64,000 nucleotides of DNA from Ostrinia nubilalis. Its lineage: Eukaryota; Arthropoda; Insecta; Lepidoptera; Crambidae. Made by a program: the position numbers and the translations under genes. The stretch spans positions 2,863,001 to 2,927,000 of the forward strand of contig NC_087117.1 in the NCBI RefSeq assembly GCF_963855985.1, read 5' to 3'. Shown piece after piece: positions 10,564-19,800 of this stretch. Below the pieces are notes generated by a model. The model saw only the letters and a program-made list of their open reading frames with translations. It was not told where the DNA came from and searched no databases. Position 1 is the stretch's first letter. The number at the start of each line of letters is the position of its first letter.

Positions 10564-10706
10564 CGTATTCACAAACGATGCTTGCTTGTGAAGCAGCAAA
10601 TCGAACGCACAGCATTGAATAGAGCTCTGTGATTGGTTCGTGTGTTACCCTGTGCGTCCACGCGCATTGTGCGACCTCATAGCAATGTTTGTGAATACTG
10701 GCGTTA
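10564..10706. mobile_element. MITE, family 'CGTATTCACAAAC'
   Basis: Ends CGTATTCACAAACGATGCTT and GTTTGTGAATACTGGCG are inverted repeats. Other copies or pieces are at about 19079-19220, 19596-19675, 19850-19970 (inverted) and 19970-20048. Confidence 0.7.
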
Positions 10707-10951
10707 GTAAGTTTAAATACTTTTTTTTAATAGAATTTCCAGAACAGAAATTGTTAATTAAAATGATTGTTTGTATTTTTAATGCCGTCCGAAGCCAAGT
10801 TATCATTTTCAAAGGTTTATATAAAAATTACAAGTTTTTAGTTCAGCGGGGTTACTCCGAAATACGTTATCCAAAATTTCGAATGTTTTCATCCCTCTCA
10901 TGCAAAGCGAGATGCAAGCATGAGTGACTGTGACAGATAGACTTGAAACTA

Positions 10952-11589
10952 TAGATCGTTTCATCCACGAAGACGCGCCCCACCAATTTTTGGTCTCGGT
11001 CGCGCGGGGTGCGGGGAGTTTGATCCGAGCAATCCGTAAGGCCTCAGCCTCGAACTTAGCGGGCAGCGGGGCGGCGGCGGCGGCGCGGCGGCGCGGGAGC
11101 GGCAGGATCTTATGCGTAAAATCAAATAGACCGGTTCTCGAAAACAGCGGCGCGGCAGCGGGGCGGCAGCGGGCAACGAGCGGGCAGCGGCGAGGGAGCG
11201 GGCAACGAGCGGGCAGCGCACTCCTTCTTTTGCCCACAATAAATCGAGCGTTAGGAATAAATTTGAATCGAAATAAAATTGTCGCCGTTGTTCAGACATT
11301 TCGTTTGCGAATAAAAACAAATATCTCGACAACACAACCCCGAACACAACACTTCGCCGCTAAAGCGCCGCGCGAGCTGCCCGCTTGTTTCGAGAACGGG
11401 TCTGCGTTGCCCGCCCCGCTCCAGCGCCGCCGCCGCTCCCGCCCCGCTGCCCGCTAAGTTCGAGGCTGAGGCCTAAGGCATTATTGTAGTGTGCGTGTGC
11501 ACTCATGGATAATTTAGCGTGTACCGATAACACTCAAACATTAGCGGAAGAATGGTGGGGCGCGTCTTCGTGGATGGCACATATCTATG
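10952..11589. mobile_element. 'TAGATCGTT' MITE copy 2, interrupted
   Basis: Same family as 3590-3788, split by the GC-rich element 11040-11473. The sequence either side (AATCCGTAAGG / GGCATTATTG) joins to the uninterrupted form seen at 3590-3788 and about 40742-40939. Confidence 0.85.
11040..11473. mobile_element. GC-rich Harbinger-like element nested in a MITE
   Basis: A 434-bp insert with perfect ends GGCCTCAGCCTCGAAC...GTTCGAGGCTGAGGCC flanked by TAA (11037-11039, 11474-11476). The subterminal regions are very GC-rich imperfect repeats of GGGCAGCGGGGCGG, unlike the AT-rich surroundings. Long ORFs here on both strands are by-products of the GC content. Confidence 0.8.
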
Positions 11590-13802
11590 TATAATACTGT
11601 TTCAACTAATATGCTTTGTCACTTTCTGTCAAGTAAAAGGGACAAAAGTGTTTATTTTACACCAATTTTTATGAAAGATTATTTATTTACCTACTTTGAT
11701 TTTATTTTCTTATAAGGGTCAAATAACTTGTACTCTTTGGCGATTTTATCTGTCAGATAACTGCTAGATAAAAATGGAGTAAGTTTATTGTAGTCCATAT
11801 ACGACTGATTTAGTTTTTATGATCATAAGAGGAAGGTCGACTTTTGCGTGGTTTAACAAAATATGTATGTTGTTTCATTTGTATGTATAGAAAGGTTGTA
11901 CTTTTGTTGTGAATTCGCAATAATTATTAAATAATTTTATTTACTTAACCTTAGTTTTATTTCACATGTTATTGACTAGGGGTAGGGTTGCCATCCGTCC
12001 GGATTCCCCGGATTTGGGACGTCCGGGATGCGTCCGGGCGGGGTTTCATTTGTAGTCCGGGTTTAGAAATTTCATTCTTAGGCCGATGCCGGGGCACGCG
12101 ACTTCGTAAAAAATACCTGTTGACATATCCGGGTTCCTGAAGCAATTTCGTATTACTGTTTTTTTATGTAAGGCAGATATTTGACCGCAATTGCACCTGG
12201 TGTTAAGTGAGATGCAGTCTAGGATGGTACATAATCTGCCCTGTAAGTGCCTATTCACTCGCCTTGTTTACCACTTATCTATAAGGGCTGGATATACAGT
12301 GTGCGAAAAACAAGATCTTTGACAAAATTAAGCACAAAAGCAAATATGTTCTGGTAGTTACTACAAAGTATTGTTCACAGAAGAAGTTTTCAAAGCATTT
12401 CAAAATAAATGCGTCGCAACGAATCGCTACGATTTTAACTCAAGGAAGACCAATTGGTTATTGTCGTAATTTGTAAATGTTTATTGAATTCTCACTTGAA
12501 AAAATATGGCTGACGTCATTCAGCTCAGCCTCGCCACGCGCCACGCTCTTTATCGAATTAGATTATAGTATAGTAAATTAGAAAGCCGCGTTCACATTGA
12601 CCAGGGCCACGAATGTGCTAATTTGTAATGTCTTCAATTCAATCGCGTTTTATCTCCAGTCGCGCGCGACTTACGCTCCATTGTCATTCGAGCTGATGTG
12701 CAATTCGTTATCGCGGTAAAGTTCACGTAATGACGAAACAACGGAATTATGCACTTTCCATTAAAAGTCCGCACACTTTATTTTAAAAATTAAAATGACT
12801 AAAACACAGCAAATGTTCGTGAAGCGTTTGACTTGCGTTTGCGTTTGAGTCGCGCGCGACTGGAGTTGAAATGCGAATTAGCGCAATCGGGGCCCAGTTG
12901 AAGTAAGGCACATTTTCCACGGTACACACGGCCACACTGTTAACTATCCATTTCCGTTTTTGCTCTCGCTCTCATCAAATGGTGATTCTTTGCGATAGAA
13001 CGAGGTGACATGACTGGCAATGGGTAGTTAACACTGTTGCCGATAGGACGTCATTTGACGAATGCATGCACCGCATGGCATACGAACGCATGATGACAAG
13101 TGGTAACTAGAGCGTGATGTGCCGCTCTGTGAATACAGTTTTGATATTTTTGATTGGTTTTACGCAAGATGCAAGCATAGCTTCCGCATGACGTGCAGTT
13201 AATATGTGGACTGTAGGTCCTTTGTAAGTCCTTAAGACGATATGTTTAGCCTATTACATATTTTTGGCTTGTTGTAGCCAGTCGTTTTCAACAAATTGTA
13301 AATTCGTCACTGTCTGGTACTTAAAATAAAATCGCACACCGAGGGTTCCATACAAACTGTAGGTATGTAAATGATTTTGTTCCTGAAATTAAGGCAGGTC
13401 CTTACGTGTACTATAAGATGGTACTAAGTAAGTATAGGTACTTGCCAAATTTCATAGTTATAGGTGAAAGGTAAATACCTACCCTATAATTTTTGATCCC
13501 TATAGATAAGTAGGACCTACCTAGGTTTTTAGCGTCTTTTTTTAAAGTTTGACTTTTTTTTCAGCTGAGAGACTCGATTCCCCCACGTGTTAAAAACGTC
13601 TTGACAAACGGACGGTTTTTCCTTTTGATGTACGGAACCTTAAAAATTAAGTCCCATTCTTTGTCTTCAATTTTTCGGATTACTAGTACCTACACATATA
13701 ACTAGCAATCGCCTTAGTTATTACTTATTAATGGCACCGTTCACCGTGTTAATACAGTGCTAGAACTACATAGTAACTACTTAAATATTTATTACTTATC
13801 TA

Positions 13803-16800
13803 ATGGCATTTTCTAAACTGATTCCAGGTAAGGTTGCCGTCCGTCCGGGTTTCCCTCGATTTGTCCTAGTTTAGAGGGCGTCCGGGTGGGGTTTAATCTG
13901 TCCGGGTATACAAAATTTAAGTCTTAGGCCAATGCGACTAATTTTTATAAAAAACCTGTTGACATATCCGGGTTTTGGGTCTTCACGCGTTTTGTCCTGG
14001 TTGCCTTTTAGCGAGATCAAACACGAAGCTCAAGACCGAACCCGATGGAGGACTGTTGTGGACGCCCTCTGCCTCATCTAGGGGACGTAGGACCATAATG
14101 CCCGTTTTCACCATCAATCCCTAATTTTTAAGTGACTCCTATGAAAACAAAGGGGTCACTTAAAAATTAGGGATTGATGGTGAAAACGGGCATAAGTAAG
14201 TCATCCCTAATTCCAGGATTGAGGATAGCTCTGGTGCAGATGCTATGGTGCCCGGACAAGACGAAAAACCTGGCGACCGCTGTGAAGGAGATCCACAAGG
14301 CCAAGCAACGAGGCGCACAGCTGGTAGCCCTGCCAGAATGCTATAAGTACGAGCACAATAGTAAGTACTTACTTCTTTTATAGCTTCAAGGTTCGGTCAA
14401 ATCATCGCGTACAACCCGCGTACGCGAAAAAATTTTCACGCCATTTTATCGTAAAATCCATCCATCGCCATCGCTCAAGCAGGCTGCACGCGTTTCAATT
14501 GCCTACACATTACACTCAAGCCGTTCACGAACACTTAATGGTTAATAATTCACCATTATTGCACAATTAATAGTCGGCTAAACACGTATTTTAGAAAATA
14601 AAACAAAACTGCTTACTTAAGAAAAAAACGATTAAAAATACACTCATCATCAAATAAACCGCACCTTCCGCGACGCGAACTTTAAAGATTTTCTTCTGAA
14701 ACAATCATGGTGCCCCAACAATATTGGTGTTATTTGAAAGCCCAATAAATATCCTTAAAGAAAAACCAAGTGTAAATAAATGATTATCATTTATACCATA
14801 AAAGTGACTTGAAAACAGACCTCATTTTGGGCTCACCTCTGGAATCAATTAGACCAAATTTTATGGTTATAAAACCAAATAATGATCACACGTGTCCTCT
14901 TTAACAGATGGATACCGATTAACCCCAACTTAACAGTTTTATAGCCATAAAAGTTGGCTCAAGCGTAATAGCCTATTTTTTGAAGAAGTGACTCTGGATC
15001 CTTCTAAAGACACATTTTTGGGGTAAAAACCTTATCTTAATGAAATGAAGTTTAGAACTAGGCTTTTAAATGGTGCCAATATTGGTGGGAAGTGGGGATG
15101 CATACGTTTGAAAGTGCTTGTTGCGGGAGGTGCGATTTATTTCATGTTGAGTGTAGGTAGTTACTTGTATGAAAAGGGCAGCGCAAGACCGGTCGTTATG
15201 GAAAGCCTTGGGGGACGCCTTTGTCCAGCAGTGGACGTCATTTGGCTGAAACGAAGGAACGAAAAGGACACTTGTTACGGGTGTGTTACGGGTGTCACGC
15301 ATGCGGGGCAATCCCGCGTCCGTAAAGAAATCCGCACGATATTAAAAACACCCGCGGCTAGATGTCAAGCGACACCGCGATACGAATTTGTGATTTTCGT
15401 TCGTCGTCTAGTCTAGTCGCGTTGTAGTTAAAAATATAATAGTGCAATCGGGGCACTGTGCACCTTGCTGGAATGCAACTCCCTCGCACTTACCGGCTCA
15501 CATCACATCCTCGCGTCCGTCCCGTCCGTAGACCGTCGATGTGACGTCACGGCTACCAGGTGCGCAGTTAAGGTCGAACCGCATCTGCACGGCGCTGCAC
15601 TACACTGCGCGTCAAACTATTATTTCGTACAAGTAAGTAGGTAACTCATGGAGGATACCTCCATGAGGTAACTGTTCTGTCAAGCGCGCTCATAATGCAA
15701 TATTACTCCATACAAAATAACTGAAAGTATCAAATTGACGCTTTGTAGGTACAGTGCCGCGCTGCGTCGCGCAAATGCGGTCTTACCTTTAACTTGACTA
15801 TTTCTGTCCAGCAGTAAAAGAGGAGTATGCTTTACAAAATGCCCATTTGACGCGGATTGAGGACTATAATCGCCTTAACTAAATCACATTGTAAATTATG
15901 GTACATAGTCGACTGGGAAGAAGTGCCATCCGGGGAAGCGTGTCGCGCGCTGTCTGAGGCCGCGGCCGAGGCAGGCGTATGCGTGGTAGGCGGCAGAATA
16001 ACGTAGATTTTAATAAACGCTCTTTTTTTTATATAACTAAATATACTAAATATGATGGTAGTTGACTGGGAAGAAGTGCCATCGGGGGAAGCGTGTCGCG
16101 CGCTGTCTGAGGCCGCGGCCGAGGCAGGTGTGTGCGTTGTGGGTGGTATAGCCTGACCAGGAACATAAAAACCCTCGCCATGTTGCGGAAAATTAATGGT
16201 ACTAATTTCTTTTAATGGCAACAGTAACTGAAAACTTCATTATAATGTCACCTTGCATGTCAGTTTATTGCTGTCATAGTGTAAACAAACTTTATTTTAA
16301 ATGTGCGCAATTGATTTTGTGAATAAATTGCTAAAATCTTTTTATAGTCGTGAAAGAAAAGTGGTTCACAATGTGTTAAAGTATTTGTCGAAGAGAAATA
16401 CTAAGGGTTCGGACAATATTTTCATTGAATAATGTTTCCGACAAAGGTTGTCAAATTGACTGACATGTTTATCGTATAGTACAGTCAACTATGAAAATTA
16501 GCTGTGGTTTGTTTCAACTACCTATTTTAAAGTTTTTTGTCACTTTTTAAGTGTTGAATTTTATGGAATTGGGAAAGAAGTACCGAGTTTGAAGCGTTCT
16601 TAGCAGACATTGCAGTTGAATATTCAAGTTCTGAATTTTATTATTGATGAATAATAAAATAAATCCTACTAGCTCGATTGATGGTTTCATTTAATTTATT
16701 TAAACCAGGTTACCTATAATAATATTTTTTCGTTAATTTATGAAATTATCAAATTAGCCCGTAATCCTGAATCCTGATACATAAAGTTAGCCTAATAATT

Positions 16801-19800
16801 TAACACAGGTACGACTGTACTCAGTGTTGCACTATCAAATGCAATTGACGCGCCTCTATGCCAGGGTTTTTATGTTCCTGGTCAGGCTATACCGTGCCCG
16901 AGCGCGACGGTAGCGCCCTCTACAACACCTGCACCGTGTGGGACAGTGACGGGTCGCTGCTGGCGAGACACAGGAAGGTGCGAAGTATTTAAGGTGTAAA
17001 ACTTAGGCTGGGTTGCACCATCTTACTTTCTTTAAAAAACGTCAAAAATCTGTCAAACTCTATATCTGTGGTCAAACTCCATACAAAAAGCACCGGTTAT
17101 CGTCATAGAACCTTAAAAAGTTAAGTGGTGCAACTCAGCCTTAGAATTGTGATTTTTTATTTACGAATTTATTGAGGATTTAAGGACTTATGACCAATTT
17201 TTTTCTTGTGGCCACTTGTCTTCGCTCCGCATCCGCATTGATTATTGCGGATTCGGATGCAGATGTCCAAATCCATGCGGAAGCTCCCCATTTTCGCAAA
17301 ATTCCTGAAAACCTCTAGCTAGGCAGGTATACTGTGCTGTATTATCAATAATCACATCGTTGACATCGTCATGGGGATTTTCTGCGAAGGAAAAAGTACC
17401 TAGTACCAGGCCTGTTCATTTCCGCGAGTTTACATCGAAAACAAAACACGCACGATGGCCCACCTACAGGATACTATTCGACAAGGCCTCACATACGAGC
17501 GAACATTGACTCGCGCACGCGTATTCTTGTGTATGATGGAAGAAAATAAAGAAAATGGTGTACTAAATACTGTGCAGTATTTAACTGCCTAAATAATAAT
17601 AAATACACAGAATGTACTTTTTTAAGTTGCCTCAAGACACTGAGAGGTAAATAGTTAAGTAGTTAATATTATTCATGATAATTCATGCTAAATCATGTAT
17701 TTCCTCCGCTACTTTCCGCAGTTTGGCACCTCACGTCACATCATTTTACCGAAGTCAGCCCTATATAGATGACCCACGCTGAACTGTCCCACCAAACTCA
17801 ATGACAGGGGGGCGCTACCATCGTTCAACTATATGGTTTCCAACATGGCAAAAATCTGAACCAGCGATCCGGTATTGACGGTGGCGCCCCACTGTCAATG
17901 TCATCGACAGGACAGTCCAGTATTTTGGAACTATAGCTTCGGCGCAGTGCCGATCACTGACGTTTGTCAACAAAATGGTGCTTGACTCTTGAGACAGGCT
18001 AAATTACACCATATTGTTAATGACATTGAGCATACATTTTTTTAAATACCTTCGCGAAGTAAAACTTCTGTACGTAGTGCTTATTATTATTCTATGCTAG
18101 TACCTACATGTATGTACTTACATACAATAGATACATTTTTATCAAAAATTTACTAAGTATACAAGTACCTACCTAGCTTATTGAAATGATTCCAGATGCA
18201 CCTGTACGACATAGACATCCCGAACAAGGTGACGCACAGGGAATCCGAGCTGGTGTCGGCGGGAGACCAGATCACGACCTTCGTGTTCAACGGCGTCAAG
18301 ATCGGCCTCGGCATATGCTTCGACATCTGCTTTCCTGAGATGGTGGAGCTCATGGCTCAAGATGGTCAGTCGAACTATAAATACAGGATGTCCCAAAAAT
18401 AGCGTTAAGCCGAAGCCCAGAGTCCAAACTGTGTGGCTGTACACGAGGTGTTCTCTTTCATGATATTTGTTAGTATTAAGGTTACATTATTAAATAATTT
18501 ATCACTTTTACCTCAACTGTCGGTAATTATTCATAATAACCGGCGATTATTCATAATTTTCAATTTATCACATTAATCGTAACATATTTTATATTGATGA
18601 TTATAATACAAGGGGTGATTCGGGTAGCCCTAGTGCCCCTAGTGATACTAGTTTTTGGGACACCCTGTTTAATCGTTACTTACTACCCTAAACTCTTACT
18701 TACTCACTCATCTCTCTTGAGAGTGTAGACTGTAGACTATCGCATCAAGTAAGCGCGTACATACCGGTATTTTTAAGAGCACAGTTAACTTATATTATGT
18801 ACTTACTAGTGTTGTATTTTGTAGTATAACCAGATAACCTATATCTTTATTTATTTTTCTGTCGTCTATTCACTATGTCGTTAAGAGATCTATAGTGCTA
18901 TAGGTCTAGCTCTTAACTCAATCAATGCCTGAGGTATGGGAGCGGCACGGGAGGGTGTTTTTGTAATGTCTAACGTCTTGCTGACGATCTCCTTCAAAAT
19001 CGTAGCTTTGTCACGTCACATATCAATGCCACGGTACCCCTCCCATACATCAGGCACGTCTTTAAGCGCTAAACCGTACCGTGTTCATAAACATGCTTGC
19101 TTAAGTGAAGCAGCAAATCGAACGTATAGCTTTGAATAGAACTCTGTGATTAGTTCGTGTGTCATCCTGCGTCCACGCGCACTGTGAGACTTCATAGTGA
19201 TGTTTGTGAATAAGGGCGTATTGTAACCCGAGAATCTATCTTTAATTTTTCTTGCTGTCATTAATCTCTCTTCTGTCACTATGTCGTTAAGTGGTTAAGG
19301 GCGCTAATTTTAATGCTGCGTTTACACTGCGCGGAAATTAGCCAAGTCAAGTCAAAAAAACAGTGGGGTGTTCTCTCCTTTTTTTTTGTCTTGTTCCTCT
19401 GTTTTTTTGACTTGACTCGGCTAATTTTCGCATAGTGTAAAAGCAGCATAATATTAGATGATCATGTTTTCTAACGTCCAGGATGTTCCCTCCTAATCTT
19501 TCCGAGCGATTTTCACATGGTGACCGGGTCGCGGTACTGGGAGGCTCTCGGGCGCACTCGTGCCTTCGAGAACCAGCTGTGGGTGGCGCTAGTGGCCCCG
19601 CATTCACAAACGATCAGCAAATCGAACGCACAGCGTTGAATAGAACTCTGTCACCCGTATTCACAAACATTATAGTTCCAAAATACTGAACTGTCCTATG
19701 CATGACATTGACAGTGGGGCGCCACCGTCAATACCGGATCGCTGGTTCCGATTTTTGCTATGTTGGAAAGCTTTTATTAGTTGAACGATGGTAGCTCCCC

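Larger units (their letters stand above)
8039..13802. other. Intergenic transposon debris
   Basis: No gene is seen. The interval holds several MITEs (8494-8616, 8692-8810, about 8811-8975, about 9727-10213, about 10564-10706, 10952-11589), an RTE tail, and AT-rich DNA (9050-9700, 11590-11980). A pair of related 'GTCCGGGTTT' repeats lies at about 11990-12150 and, in intron 1 of the next gene, 13828-13990. Other repeat pieces are at 12589-12895. I see nothing interpretable in 12900-13800. Confidence 0.6.

Noticed and set aside
10809..11457. Overlapping ORFs of 128-177 codons on both strands
   Set aside because: They fall in the GC-rich palindromic transposon at 11040-11473, where stop codons are rare by composition. 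The 'proteins' are Ala/Arg repeats and have no start context or splice logic.
15832..16221. 129-codon minus-strand ORF
   Set aside because: It is the antisense shadow of the duplicated, GC-rich nitrilase exon 3; the repeat in the peptide simply reflects the exon duplication.
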